Positions 47,775-57,367 are shown, counted from the first letter of the stretch. The stretch is 64,000 nt of DNA from Roseiarcus sp963770275 (GCA_963770275.1 CAVYPD010000008.1:1-64000), one strand, 5' to 3'. Notes: generated from the letters alone by a model not told the origin. Program-made: numbers and translations.

Positions 47775-48710
47775 ATGAAACCGAACAAGATCGCAGTGAT
47801 TGGACTTGGCGCAATCGGGTATGGCGTCGCCGCCAGCCTGGCGCAGAAGGACTGGCCCGTCGTCGGCGCCGACACAAATCCTGAAACGATGGGGCGCTTT
47901 GCACGCGAGTTCGGGAAGGCGACAGGGTCTTCGCGCGAAGCCGCATCGGGCGCTGATGTCATTATTCTCGTCGTTGTGAGCGCAGCGCAATGCGAGGCGA
48001 TTTTGTTCGGCGATGCCGGTGTGCTTGCCTCCGCCGCTCCCGACGCGCTCATCATATCCTGCGTAACGATGGATCCCGCCAAGGCCCGCAGCATCGGCGA
48101 GAAAGTCGAGGCGACGGGGCGCGCGTTCGTCGATGCGCCGACCAGCGGCGGCCCGGCGCGGGCCGCCGAGGGCGCAGTGACCCTTCTCACGTCCGGGCGT
48201 GAAGACGCGATGCGGCGAGCCGAGCCCATCTTCGAAGCCTTCGCATCCAAGGTTTATCGGCTGGGCAGCGAACCAGGCGCGGGCTCAGCGTTCAAAATGA
48301 TCAATCAGCTTCTTGCGGGCGTCCATATCGCGGCCGCATGCGAGGCGATTGCTTTCGCCAAGAAGCTCGGGCTCGACCTCGCGAAGGTCTATGAGGTCAT
48401 CACTGCTTCGGCAGGCAATTCCTGGATGTTCGAGAACCGCGTGCCGCACATTCTCGAGAACGATTACGCGCCGAAGAGCGCCGTCGCGATCTTCACCAAG
48501 GACCTCGGCATCGTATCGGACATGGCGCGGGCCGCGTCCTTTCCGACGCCGGTGGCAGCTTCGGCCTTGCAGATGTTTCTTATGACGGCGGCGTCCGGAA
48601 TGGGACACGACGACGATGCGTCTGTCGCCCGCCTCTATGCAAAGATTGCAGGCATCGAACTCGGCGTGACTGCGGCCACTCGCAGTTCCGCGTCGGGCGA
48701 AAACCTCTAG
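47775..48710 (+). CDS. ltnD: Beta-hydroxyacid dehydrogenase, L-threonate dehydrogenase type
   Basis: This intact 311-residue NAD-dependent enzyme of the 3-hydroxyisobutyrate dehydrogenase superfamily most resembles LtnD. The Rossmann loop is GLGAIGYGVAASL, the substrate loop is DAPTSGGPARAAEGAVTLL, the catalytic Lys is in GSAFKMINQLLAGVH, and GNSWMFENRVPHILENDYAP is typical of the threonate group. The usual partners (OtnK, OtnC, OtnI) are absent here, so the role is uncertain. ATG 47775 fits the Rossmann start. The gene is inserted between cdd and pnp. Confidence 0.82.
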   Translation: MKPNKIAVIGLGAIGYGVAASLAQKDWPVVGADTNPETMGRFAREFGKATGSSREAASGADVIILVVVSAAQCEAILFGDAGVLASAAPDALIISCVTMDPAKARSIGEKVEATGRAFVDAPTSGGPARAAEGAVTLLTSGREDAMRRAEPIFEAFASKVYRLGSEPGAGSAFKMINQLLAGVHIAAACEAIAFAKKLGLDLAKVYEVITASAGNSWMFENRVPHILENDYAPKSAVAIFTKDLGIVSDMARAASFPTPVAASALQMFLMTAASGMGHDDDASVARLYAKIAGIELGVTAATRSSASGENL

Positions 48711-48729
48711 CGCGAGTTAGGTGCGGCGC

Positions 48730-49239
48730 TCAGACCTCCCGCCACGGCGGCTTCGAGGGATCGCTGAGTTTGAAGTTCACGGGACCGATGCCGCAGATGG
48801 CGATGACCGCCGGCTCGTTGTGGCCGCGGATCACCCCATCATAATGCGGCGTCAAAGCGACCCGGCGCACGTAGCTGCCGGCTTGAACCGGCACACATGC
48901 GGCCGCGTCGAAATCGGCGCCGCTGTTGCACCACCATGTGCCCGACACCACCATGCAATAGCGATCGGTCGAATAGAAGTGTGGGGCGCTCATATATCCC
49001 GGGTGCCAGCGAATGAGGGTGTAGTAGAGGCCCGGTGCGTTGGTGTCGCCGGCGAGCGCACACATATCGACGCTCTGCGGTGGAAACGGCGCCTGGCTTT
49101 TCCATGGCAGCGTATCCGGCGCCTTGATGATCGTCTGCTCTGGATTGAGCGGACTGGCCGCCGCGTCCGTGACCCCGAACGGTAGCGCGGTCATAAACGA
49201 GGTGAGTAGCAGATCCCGCCGGCTCGCCTGACGCTCCAT
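48730..49239 (-). CDS. Exported cupin-domain protein
   Basis: This 169-residue protein has a Tat-like signal (ERQASRRDLLLTSFMTALPF) and then a single cupin barrel. The barrel has IRWHPGYMSAPHFYSTDRYC, MVVSGTWWCNSG and VQAGSYVRRVALTPHYDG. The His residues in APHFYS and LTPHYDG could bind a metal. Export folded through Tat would fit a metal cupin. I start at ATG 49239 because the twin-Arg signal begins there. It opposes ltnD and pnp, breaking the nucleoside operon. Confidence 0.8.
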   Translation of the reverse strand: MERQASRRDLLLTSFMTALPFGVTDAAASPLNPEQTIIKAPDTLPWKSQAPFPPQSVDMCALAGDTNAPGLYYTLIRWHPGYMSAPHFYSTDRYCMVVSGTWWCNSGADFDAAACVPVQAGSYVRRVALTPHYDGVIRGHNEPAVIAICGIGPVNFKLSDPSKPPWREV

Positions 49240-49349
49240 ATGCCGCCTCCCTTTTGCTGTCTTCCCGTGTTCCGGCGAGGTCTCTATTATGCCACGACAT
49301 GGGAAGCGGGTCGAACGCCCGGCTCTCATACTATCGCGAGGCACGACGG

Positions 49350-50171
49350 ATGCACTCTTCTCCTGACGCCGCGATCGACGCGCTCAGGAGCCGTGGGCTC
49401 GATTCCTTGCCGCCGCTCGCGATTGTGCTCGGCTCGGGCCTTGGCGCTTTCGCCGGCGAAGCGCGCGACGCGATCGCGATCTCCTATCTCGACATTCCGG
49501 GCTTTCCCACGCCGAGTGTCGAGGGCCACGCCGGGCGTCTGGTGGTTGGGACGATCGAGGGTCAGCGGGTGGCGCTGTTCCAGGGCCGCGGCCATTACTA
49601 CGAACGCGGCGATGCGAATGCGATGCGGACCGCGATCGACACATTTCGCCAACTTGGCGGCCAGACGTTGCTGCTCACCAACGCCGCGGGTGGGCTCAAG
49701 ACGGAATGGCGGCCCCCGGCGCTGGTCGCGATCACCGATCACATCAACTTTTCCGGGATGAACCCACTGATTGGTCATCTCGGCTCGGATCGTTTCGTGC
49801 CGCTGACTAAAGCCTATGATGCGGCGCTGATCGCGGCGCTACACGAAGCTGCTAGACGCGCGGACGTCGAGCTGAACGAGGGCGTCTACATGTGGTTTTC
49901 CGGGCCGAGCTTCGAGACGCCGGCCGAGATTCGCGGCGCGCGCATTCTCGGCGCCGATCTTGTCGGCATGTCGACCGTGCCGGAAGTGATCCTCGCGCGT
50001 CGCGCCGGCTTGCGCTGCGCCGCAGTATCGGTTGTCACCAACTATGCGGCGGGTCTTTCCGGCGGCGACCCGAGCCACGAGGAGACGCAAGCGGTGGCGC
50101 ATGAAGCCGCCGACCGTTTCAAACGCCTACTACGCGGCTTCATCCGCGCCTATCGGCCGCAACCCGCATGA
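49350..50171 (+). CDS. Purine-nucleoside phosphorylase
   Basis: This intact 273-residue enzyme of the trimeric PNP/MTAP family cleaves purine nucleosides with phosphate to base and (deoxy)ribose-1-phosphate. It has IVLGSGLGAFA, QGRGHYYERGDANAMR (phosphate site), TNAAGGL, and the base/ribose sites YMWFSGPSFETPAEIRGAR and LVGMSTVPEV. I start at ATG 49350 (MHSSPDAA). It overlaps the deoA start by 4 bases, so the two phosphorylases are co-translated. Confidence 0.95.
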   Translation: MHSSPDAAIDALRSRGLDSLPPLAIVLGSGLGAFAGEARDAIAISYLDIPGFPTPSVEGHAGRLVVGTIEGQRVALFQGRGHYYERGDANAMRTAIDTFRQLGGQTLLLTNAAGGLKTEWRPPALVAITDHINFSGMNPLIGHLGSDRFVPLTKAYDAALIAALHEAARRADVELNEGVYMWFSGPSFETPAEIRGARILGADLVGMSTVPEVILARRAGLRCAAVSVVTNYAAGLSGGDPSHEETQAVAHEAADRFKRLLRGFIRAYRPQPA

Positions 50172-51501
50172 TGCTGCCGCAGGAAATCATTCGCGCCAAG
50201 CGCGATGGAGAAACCTTGAGCGCGGGCGAGATCGGCGACTTCATCGCCGCGCTCACGAGCGGCGCGGTCACGCGAGGGACAGGCGGCCGCCTTCGCGATG
50301 GCGATCTATTTTCGCGGCATGTCGCTCGACGAACGTGTTGCGCTGACGCAGGCGATGACGCGCTCCGGCGCAAGCCTCGATTGGCGCGACATAAATCTGC
50401 CCGGCCCAATCCTCGACAAGCACTCCACGGGCGGCGTCGGCGACAATGTCTCGCTGATGCTGGCGCCGATGCTGGCGGCGTGCGGCGCCTATGTGCCGAT
50501 GATTTCCGGGCGCGGCCTCGGCCACACCGGCGGAACGCTCGACAAGCTCAACTCGATCCCGGGCTATGCGTCGCAACCCGACCTGACTTTGTTCAAACGC
50601 GTGGTGAAGGAGGCGGGCTGCGCCATCATCGGCCAGACGGCCGATCTCGCGCCGGCCGACCGGCGGCTCTATGCAATCCGCGACGTGACAGCGACAGTCG
50701 AATCGGTTGCGCTGATCACGGCCTCGATCCTGTCGAAGAAGCTTGCAGCGGGACTGCAAGGGCTGGTCATGGACGTCAAGACGGGCTCAGGCGCTTTCAT
50801 GGCAACACTCGATGGAGCGCGGGAGCTCGCGACCAGCATCGCGACGGTCGCCAACGACGCCGGCCTGCCGACCGTGTCGCTCATCACCGACATGAACGAG
50901 CCGCTCGCCAGCGCCGCCGGCAACGCGGTCGAGATCCGCAACGCCGTCGACTATCTGACCGGCGCGCGGCGCGACGAGCGCCTCGACAGGGTGACGATCG
51001 CGCTCGGCGCCGAACTGCTCGCGCTCTCGGGTCTTGCGCACGACGTGGATGTCGGCGCTGCGGCGCTGAAACGCGCGCTCGAGAGCGGCGCCGCGGCGGA
51101 GCGGTTCGAGCGCATGGTCGCCGCGCTCGGCGGCCCGAAGGATTTCATCTCGCGCGCAGAGAAGGAGTTGCCTCAAGCGCCGGTGCTCATCGACTCGACG
51201 CCCGAGACGCGCGGCTTCGTGACGAGCATTGACGTTCGCGCGGTTGGGCTCGCGGTCGTCGAACTTGGCGGCGGCCGGTCGCGCGCCGCAGACGAGATCG
51301 ACCCGGCGGTCGGTCTAACCGAACTGGCTCCGATCGGAGCCGAGGTCGGCCCCGGTGCGCCGCTGGCGCGCGTCCACGCGCGGAGCGCGGACAAGGCCGA
51401 GGCGGCAATTCGACGCCTCCGCGCCGCCTATCGCCTCGACGAAGCGCCGCTTTCGCCTGGCGACCCGGTGATCGAGCGCGTCGCTTGGGACGCCGCAGTG
51501 A
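50168..51501 (+). CDS. deoA: Thymidine phosphorylase (frameshifted)
   Basis: DeoA splits thymidine and deoxyuridine with phosphate. About 444 residues matches E. coli DeoA. The N-terminus MMLPQEIIRAKRDGETLSAG shifts frame near 50280 to MAIYFRGM. The phosphate-binding site KHSTGGVGDN, SGRGLGHTGGTLDKL and MDVKTGSGAFM follow. As written, the frame runs straight into ghrA; one indel near 51488 would give the proper end and TGA at 51499-51501, overlapping the GTG of ghrA. It is coupled to pnp upstream. Confidence 0.94.
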
Positions 51502-52442
51502 GCGTGCTTATCGCTATTTCAGGCTGGGACCCGAAGCCGTGGCGAACCCGCATGGAAGCGCTGCTGCCGTCCCATAAGATCGTGATGCTGGACGAGCCGT
51601 TCGACCGGGAGTCCGTCCGCTATGCGCTGAGTTGGCGCCATCCCCCGGGCGCGCTCAAAGACCTTCCGAACCTTCGAGTGATTCTCTCGCTCGGGGCCGG
51701 CGTGGATCATCTCTTCGCCGACGACGCTCTCCCCGATAGGCCAATCGTGCGCGTGGTCGACCCCGATCTCACCAATCGCATGAACGAGTGGGTGGTCATG
51801 CATGCGCTCGTCCACCTGCGCCAGCTGCGCCGCTACGAGCGCCAGCAGGGCGGACGCGTCTGGGACGACGACGATAGTCAGCCCAAGGCCAGCGACGTCC
51901 AGGTCGGCGTGCTTGGGTTGGGCATCATGGGCAAGGACGCCGTGACCAAGCTGAAGGCGCTCGGCTTCAAAGTCGCCGGCTGGAGCGCGAGCCCAAAGTC
52001 ACTTCCCGACGTGACCTGCTTTTCGGGCGCGGATGGGCTGAAACGCATGCTTGCACAGACCGACATGCTCGTCGTGCTGCTGCCGCTGACCGATGCCACG
52101 CGCGGGATCATCAACGCGTCGCTTCTATCTCAGCTCAAACACGATGGGCCGCTCGGCGGCCCGATCCTCATCAATGCCGGACGCGGCGGACTGCAGGTCG
52201 AAGCCGACATCCTCGCCGCGCTGGACTCCGGCGCGCTGAAAGGCGCGTCGCTCGATGTGTTCGAGCGTGAGCCCCTGCCAGAGGATTCGCGCCTCTGGTC
52301 GCATCCTGCGGTCTATATCAGCCCGCACAATGCGGCGATCTCCTCGCCCAAGGCGATCGCCGCGCTCGTCGCCCGGCAGATCGAGGCGGACGAACGCGGC
52401 GAGCCGCTCGCCCATCTGGTCGATCGCCGGCGCGGCTATTGA
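51498..52442 (+). CDS. ghrA: Glyoxylate/hydroxypyruvate reductase A
   Basis: This 314-residue D-2-hydroxyacid dehydrogenase of the GhrA group reduces glyoxylate or hydroxypyruvate with NADPH. LSLGAGVDHLF comes first, then the Rossmann loop GVLGLGIMGKDAV. The catalytic Arg is in INAGRGGLQVE, the Glu in LDVFEREPLPEDS, and the His in YISPHNAAIS. I start at GTG 51498 (SVLIAISGWDPKPW), which overlaps the corrected deoA stop in a GTGA junction. Confidence 0.92.
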   Translation: MSVLIAISGWDPKPWRTRMEALLPSHKIVMLDEPFDRESVRYALSWRHPPGALKDLPNLRVILSLGAGVDHLFADDALPDRPIVRVVDPDLTNRMNEWVVMHALVHLRQLRRYERQQGGRVWDDDDSQPKASDVQVGVLGLGIMGKDAVTKLKALGFKVAGWSASPKSLPDVTCFSGADGLKRMLAQTDMLVVLLPLTDATRGIINASLLSQLKHDGPLGGPILINAGRGGLQVEADILAALDSGALKGASLDVFEREPLPEDSRLWSHPAVYISPHNAAISSPKAIAALVARQIEADERGEPLAHLVDRRRGY

Positions 52443-52449
52443 GCCAAGA

Positions 52450-52473
52450 CGTCAGGCGCGCTGAGGCCTGACG
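52450..52473. terminator. Hairpin between convergent ghrA and binding-protein genes
   Basis: CGTCAGGC (52450-52457) pairs perfectly with GCCTGACG (52466-52473). It lies 8 bases after the ghrA stop and 12 bases from the end of the opposite gene at 52485. It could serve both genes, though no T-run is present. Confidence 0.5.
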
Positions 52474-52484
52474 CCCTTGCGACG

Positions 52485-53438
52485 CTACTTCTTCTTGCAG
52501 GTGTCGATGGTCTCAGGCGTGCAGACGTCGAGGCCGATCGTCACCGGATCCGAAACGGTCTTGCCTTGCGTCAGATCGTTCAAGAGATAAATCGCCTTGT
52601 AGCCCATCTCGAATGGGCGCTGTCCAACCTGCCCGTGGCTGAGGCCAGCCTTCAGATCGTCCATCTGCATCGGCAGAGTCTCGACGAACAGCATGACCAG
52701 GTCTTTCTTGTCCATCCGATCCTTGTACTTGCCCATGAGCTCCTTATAGGCCTTCACTTCCATCTGAGGAGCGCCGCCCGCATCGAGCACCGCATCGATC
52801 TTCGGATATTTGGCCAGGAGGTCGGTGAGCTGGGTGATCGACAGCGGGAAGTCATCGTTGTTGTAGAGCGGGCAACCCGCGACCTGCTTCCACTTGTCGG
52901 CCGGCAGGGTCTCCGTCATGCCCTTGATGCGGTCGTTCATGTTGGCGGCGGCCGGTCCGCCGGTCTGGATGCAATAGGTGCCTCCGTTGGGCTTGAGCGC
53001 CATCGCCTGCTGGGCGACCGCTTTGCCGACCTCTTCGTTGACCGTGCCGATATAAGCGGCGCGAAGCCCCTTGTCGGCCGGCAGCAGGTCGCTGTCCCAG
53101 GTCACGACTGGAATCTTCGCCTCTTTGGCCCGGGCGAGCACCTTGCCGATCGCCGGAGCGTTGGCGGCCGAGACGCCGATGCCATCGACGTGCTTGGTGA
53201 TGAGATCCTGGACGACCTGCACCTGTTCCTGCTCGGTCGCGTCGGCCGGGCCGATGAACAGGCATTGGATGCCGCCGATTTCCTTCGCCGCCTTCTCGCA
53301 GCCGTCGCGCGCCTGGTCGAAGAACGGATTGTTCATCGCCTTCGGCACGAGCGCGAAGACCTTGTCCTTGGCTTCCGCCGCCATGGGTTGAACGGCCCCG
53401 ATCAGGGCCGCGAGAGCGACAAGACTTGTTACCTTCAT
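52485..53438 (-). CDS. Ribose-type sugar ABC transporter binding protein
   Basis: This intact 317-residue periplasmic protein of the RbsB/type-I binding family has a signal peptide (MKVTSLVALAALIGAVQPMA). The opening KVFALVPKAMNNPFFDQARD is diagnostic. GPADATEQEQVQVVQDLITK, GIGVSAANAP and VVTWDSDLLPADKG follow. The ligand is a sugar or sugar-like compound. The ATG at 53438 has GGAGGA upstream. It follows the permease gene in the same operon, but no ATPase gene is adjacent. Confidence 0.9.
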   Translation of the reverse strand: MKVTSLVALAALIGAVQPMAAEAKDKVFALVPKAMNNPFFDQARDGCEKAAKEIGGIQCLFIGPADATEQEQVQVVQDLITKHVDGIGVSAANAPAIGKVLARAKEAKIPVVTWDSDLLPADKGLRAAYIGTVNEEVGKAVAQQAMALKPNGGTYCIQTGGPAAANMNDRIKGMTETLPADKWKQVAGCPLYNNDDFPLSITQLTDLLAKYPKIDAVLDAGGAPQMEVKAYKELMGKYKDRMDKKDLVMLFVETLPMQMDDLKAGLSHGQVGQRPFEMGYKAIYLLNDLTQGKTVSDPVTIGLDVCTPETIDTCKKK

Positions 53439-53485
53439 TGACGTTTCCTCCGTTTGCGCCGCCTGCGTTTCTCGCAGACGGAGAT

Positions 53486-54472
53486 TTATTCCGCGGGCGC
53501 GCGTCGCGCCCGCTCGAGCATCATTGCCCCCGCTATGATGAGGCCAACGAACGTGCCCTGCCAATAGGGATCAACCCCAGCCAGCAAAAGCGCGTTGCGC
53601 ACGATTTCGATGAGCGCGGCGCCGATCACAGCCGCGTAGGGGATGCCATAGCCGCCCATAAGATCGGTGCCGCCGATGACCGTCGCGGCGATGACCTGAA
53701 GCTCGTAGCCGACACCGAGCCCGTTGGTGACGGATCCGAGCCAGGCGACCATAAGAATGGCGGCGATTCCGGCTGAGAGGCTGCTGATGACGTAGACGGA
53801 AACCTTGACCGGCACGACGGGAATGCCGGTCAAGAGCGCCGCCTGCTCGTTGCCGCCGATCGCGTAGACGTATCGGCCCCAACTTGTGTTGGCGAGAACG
53901 AACGTGAGGACGACGGCGATCAGCGCCATCGCGATGACGACAGAAGGGATCCCGAAGAGACTGCCGCCGCCGAGTTCGCCGAACAGCTTCTCGTCCGGTC
54001 CGAACGTATAGATCATCTTGTTGTTGGACAGGATCAGCGCCTGGCTGCGCGCGACCGACAGCATGATCAGCGTCACGACGAACGGCGACAGCTTGAACCT
54101 CGCGATCGCATAGCCGTTGATAAGACCGCAGAGCAGAGCAACCCCCATTCCCGCGCCGACCCCCGCCCACAACGGATATCCGGCCTGAAGCGTGAGCCCC
54201 GTTACAATGCCGACAAGACCCATCACCGAGCCAACGGACAAATCGATGCCGCCCGTGATGATCACCAACATCTGGCCCATGCCCATGATGGCGACGAACC
54301 CGAAGTTGCGGCTGTCGTTGTAGAGATTGTCGTAACTGCGAAACGGCTCGGAGATCAGAGCCATCACGACGCAAATGATAAGAACCGCAAGCGTAATGGC
54401 CGCGGGCTGACCGAGCCTTACGATCCCAAAACGACGCACGGGCGACGCAGCGAGTTCAGCCTGCGCGGACAC
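53486..54472 (-). CDS. Ribose-type sugar ABC transporter permease
   Basis: This intact 328-residue RbsC-like permease has about nine helices. It shows FVAIMGMGQMLVIITGGIDL then SVGSVMGLVGI, GLINGYAIARFKLSPFVVTL, YVYAIGGNEQAALLTGI and ATVIGGTDLMGGYGIPYAAV, all typical of the BPD_transp_2 family. The start is GTG at 54472. It should pair with the binding protein downstream, but the RbsA-type ATPase is missing from this locus. Confidence 0.92.
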   Translation of the reverse strand: MSAQAELAASPVRRFGIVRLGQPAAITLAVLIICVVMALISEPFRSYDNLYNDSRNFGFVAIMGMGQMLVIITGGIDLSVGSVMGLVGIVTGLTLQAGYPLWAGVGAGMGVALLCGLINGYAIARFKLSPFVVTLIMLSVARSQALILSNNKMIYTFGPDEKLFGELGGGSLFGIPSVVIAMALIAVVLTFVLANTSWGRYVYAIGGNEQAALLTGIPVVPVKVSVYVISSLSAGIAAILMVAWLGSVTNGLGVGYELQVIAATVIGGTDLMGGYGIPYAAVIGAALIEIVRNALLLAGVDPYWQGTFVGLIIAGAMMLERARRAPAE

Positions 54473-54827
54473 GATCGCGCTCTTTCATCTACGGATCGAA
54501 CCGCAAGAGTCGGTCAACGAGCGTCGTCGTCTCGTGGAGAGGTCGACCCCCCGAAGGGCCAGAAGCCTTCCGTCTCCGCGGCGCAGCGCCTGTACATGAA
54601 CGTTTCCCCTGATCGGCTGCGTGTTTGCAGTCACCACTGACCAACGCATTCGCCGATAGTGAGAGCGAAGGCTAGTGAGGGATCAATTGCATTGTCAAGC
54701 ACGGCCGCCGAACTCTAGACGGCCCGGCCGTTGTCGCGTGCTTCTCGCAACATCCCTGCATTCGCCAACCCCGAAGAATCTCGGTATCGTCGGGCCACGG
54801 GCGCATGGGCCGAGGGAGGATACACAC
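54473..54827. other. Divergent promoter region, no gene supported
   Basis: About 355 bases separate the divergent permease and RbsD/FucU genes. The stretch TGAACGTTTCC near 54597 resembles half of a LacI-type operator centre (ACGTT), which would suit a sugar regulator, but the palindrome is weak. Nothing else is recognised. Confidence 0.35.
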
Positions 54828-55278
54828 ATGCTTTGGGGGATCGATCCGCTGCTCACTGCGGACTTGCTTTATGCCTTGCGACGGATGGGACATGGCGACG
54901 AGATCGTTGTCGTCGACGCTAATTTCCCCGCCGACTCGACCGCAATGACCACCGTTATTGGCGAACCGATTCCGTTGGCTGGCGTCAACGCGGCGCGCGC
55001 GGTCGAGGCGATCCTTTCGGTGATGCCGCTCGACACGTTCGTCCCCGATCCTGCGTGCCGCATGGAGATCGTCGGCGATGCGGACACCATGCCGCCGGTG
55101 CAGCGCGAAGTGCAGCAGGCCGTCGATCGTGCGGCGAGCAAGCATGTGCCTCTTCTTGGCGTCGAACGTTTCGCTTTCTACGAGCGCGCCAAGAGCGCCT
55201 TCGCCATTGTGCCGACTGGCGAACGGCGCTTTTACGGCTGCTTCATCTTCAAGAAAGGGCGTCGTCCCGCCGGAGTGA
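54828..55278 (+). CDS. RbsD/FucU family sugar mutarotase (frameshift near end)
   Basis: This protein of about 150 residues belongs to the RbsD/FucU family, which interconverts sugar anomers or pyranose forms. It has LLYALRRMGHGDEIVVVDAN with the active-site His and Asp, then FPADSTAMTTVIGEPIPLAG and FYERAKSAFAIVPTGERRFY. One indel near 55258 turns FKKG into the family ending FKKGVVPPE and TGA at 55276-55278; otherwise the frame runs to 55400. ATG 54828 begins MLWGIDPLLTADL. It is divergent from the ribose-type transporter and likely works with it. Confidence 0.88.
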
Positions 55279-55444
55279 GCCTGGCCGGCCCCTTGAAATT
55301 GAGCGGCCATAACGACAGCAGGTTTGACGGCGTCAGGCCTCGTCGGCGCCCCGACCGCCATCGCCGATGTGACGGCGGTGGCCAAGTTGCACGACATTGA
55401 GAATGCGGCGGCGATCGGATTTTTGGCGCGCCGAAAGGCTAAGG

Positions 55445-56461
55445 CTAGCCTGCCTTCTTCCGCACGCCCGGCTTTTGCGCCGTCTGTTTCTCCGGCGCTT
55501 CCTTTGCGGTCGCGCCTGCTTCCTTCGCGGGCGCGCCGCCCGCAATCGGCAACAGCATCTCGCGCTGGTCCGGGCTGCCTTTGACAGTGCGCTTGCCTTT
55601 GGCGGCCGCGGGAGGCTTCGCTGCGGCGTGCGCCGCCGCCGGCGCCACTTGTTTGGCGGCCGCCTTTGGCGTTTCCTCCTTGGCCTTCTCGATGCTCTGC
55701 TTGAGCGCCGCCATCAGATCCGTGCCAGCGACAATCCTGGGCATCGGGCGCTGTTTGGGGATCGGCATCCCCGCCCTCTTCTCATTCAGCATGGCGACAA
55801 CCGCCTCTTCATAGCGGTCGTGAAATAGAGTGGGGTCGAACGTCGCCGCCTTGCTTTCGAGAATATGCTCGGCGAGAGCGAGCATGTCCTTCGGAATTTG
55901 GATCTCGCCGATGTCGCCGAAATAGATCGCCTCGTCGCGAACCTCGTAAGGATACCTGAGCGTGGCGCCGAGCAGTCCCTTGCCCCGCGGCTGAAGCATG
56001 ATCACGCGCTCGCGCTTGGACAGGACCACCCGCCCCAACGCGACCATGCCCTTGCCGAGCATGGCGTCGCGGATGACTGCAAAGGCCTCTAGCGCGACCT
56101 TGTTCTCCGGAACCAGATAGTAGGGGCTGTCGATATAGCGTTCGTCGACTTCGCTCTTCGGCACGAAGCTATCGATGTCGATCGTATGACTGCTCTCGAT
56201 CGCGATGGCGTCGAGCTCTTCGTCCTCGACCTGCAGGTAGACGCCCTTGTCGACTTCGTAGCCGCGACCTTTGTCGTCGGGATCGATTGGGTCGCCTGTC
56301 CCCTCGTCGACCAACTGCTGACGAAGGCGATTGCCGGTTTTCTTGTTGATCTGCCGGAAGGCGACACGCTCGCCTGATGATGTCGCCGTGTAAAGCGCGA
56401 TCGGGCACGAGACGAGGGAAAGCTTGAGATAACCCTTCCAGTAGGGACGCGGCGGGGCCAT
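55445..56461 (-). CDS. ku: Non-homologous end-joining protein Ku
   Basis: Bacterial Ku forms a homodimeric ring that loads on broken DNA ends and recruits LigD. The intact 338-residue protein begins MAPPRPYWKGYLKLSLVSCP, the classic opening, then YTATSSGERVAFRQINKKTG, GYEVDKGVYLQVEDEELDAI and IDSPYYLVPENKVALEAFAV. The Ku core is followed by an Ala/Lys/Pro-rich tail of about 90 residues that probably binds DNA. No LigD gene is in the window. Confidence 0.95.
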   Translation of the reverse strand: MAPPRPYWKGYLKLSLVSCPIALYTATSSGERVAFRQINKKTGNRLRQQLVDEGTGDPIDPDDKGRGYEVDKGVYLQVEDEELDAIAIESSHTIDIDSFVPKSEVDERYIDSPYYLVPENKVALEAFAVIRDAMLGKGMVALGRVVLSKRERVIMLQPRGKGLLGATLRYPYEVRDEAIYFGDIGEIQIPKDMLALAEHILESKAATFDPTLFHDRYEEAVVAMLNEKRAGMPIPKQRPMPRIVAGTDLMAALKQSIEKAKEETPKAAAKQVAPAAAHAAAKPPAAAKGKRTVKGSPDQREMLLPIAGGAPAKEAGATAKEAPEKQTAQKPGVRKKAG

Positions 56462-56692
56462 GGGAACTCCTACTCAACGCAAACAGCCATCCTTATAACA
56501 CGCGGGAGGCTATTCCGGACAGCCTTGGCAAGGATTCTTTAACCAACGTCGGCGGCGAGCGGTTTGCGCCGCCCTGAGCCCTGACGCGGCCAGCCTTACC
56601 GCTATTGGCGAGATTGGTCTCGGCCTGAAATGATCGGCGGCGAACTGGGTGCTCGAAGGATCGCGGCGACGCAGCGCGCTCGATCGAAATGT

Positions 56693-57367
56693 TCAACGCA
56701 CCGGAGCGACCACGATCGATCCGCGTTGGCAGGTGTGGCGCGCGACCTTGCGGCACACGGCGTACGACGAGAGATCCTTCGCCAGGCAGAAGCGCACGTC
56801 GACGAGTTCGCCGTTGCTGCAGCTGATCGCCATGTTGTCGGGATGCAGATTGGGGTTCGCCGTCATGAACGCCTGCTCGATCTCCTCAGGCGCCATGTGC
56901 AATTGCTCACTTGGCGCCTGGAACATCTCGGGAATTTTTAGCCGCGTCCGCACGCTGCGCACGGTGGCGAAATAGTCATGCGCGCTGAGGCCCGTGCAGG
57001 TTCCGTGCTTGCGGTATTCATAGGCCGCAAGGCGATCGTTCGGGTAGACGCCATGCTCATCGTCGAGATCGGCTGGCGTGGCGTCCTGGCCCCTGCAGGC
57101 CTCAGGGTTCGGACGAAACTCGTTGTCCGGCCATAGGCCGTGGACGACGAAACCCTCGCCGGAGCCTTCCGCACATTCTGGCGACGACGTGTCTTTACCG
57201 CCGAGATCGCAGAAACCAGGCGCCCAGGACAGCGTCATCACATAATAGTCGAACTGGGCGGTCGCGACAGGGGGAGCGGACGGCGCGGTCTGCGCGAGAC
57301 CGACACCAAGCGTCCCGGCAATCGCGAACGCCAAACTCAACGCTAGCCTGAGCGCCAAACGCGGCAT
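56693..57367 (-). CDS. Ribonuclease T2 family protein
   Basis: This intact 224-residue exported RNase has a signal peptide (LALRLALSLAFAIAGTLGVG) and the two catalytic blocks of the T2 family: CAS I FVVHGLWPDN and CAS II YEYRKHGTCTG, both with the catalytic His. Cys residues for disulfides are spaced as usual. It would cleave RNA in the periplasm or outside the cell. The gene at 57398 lies 30 bases upstream on the same strand. Confidence 0.93.
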   Translation of the reverse strand: MPRLALRLALSLAFAIAGTLGVGLAQTAPSAPPVATAQFDYYVMTLSWAPGFCDLGGKDTSSPECAEGSGEGFVVHGLWPDNEFRPNPEACRGQDATPADLDDEHGVYPNDRLAAYEYRKHGTCTGLSAHDYFATVRSVRTRLKIPEMFQAPSEQLHMAPEEIEQAFMTANPNLHPDNMAISCSNGELVDVRFCLAKDLSSYAVCRKVARHTCQRGSIVVAPVR

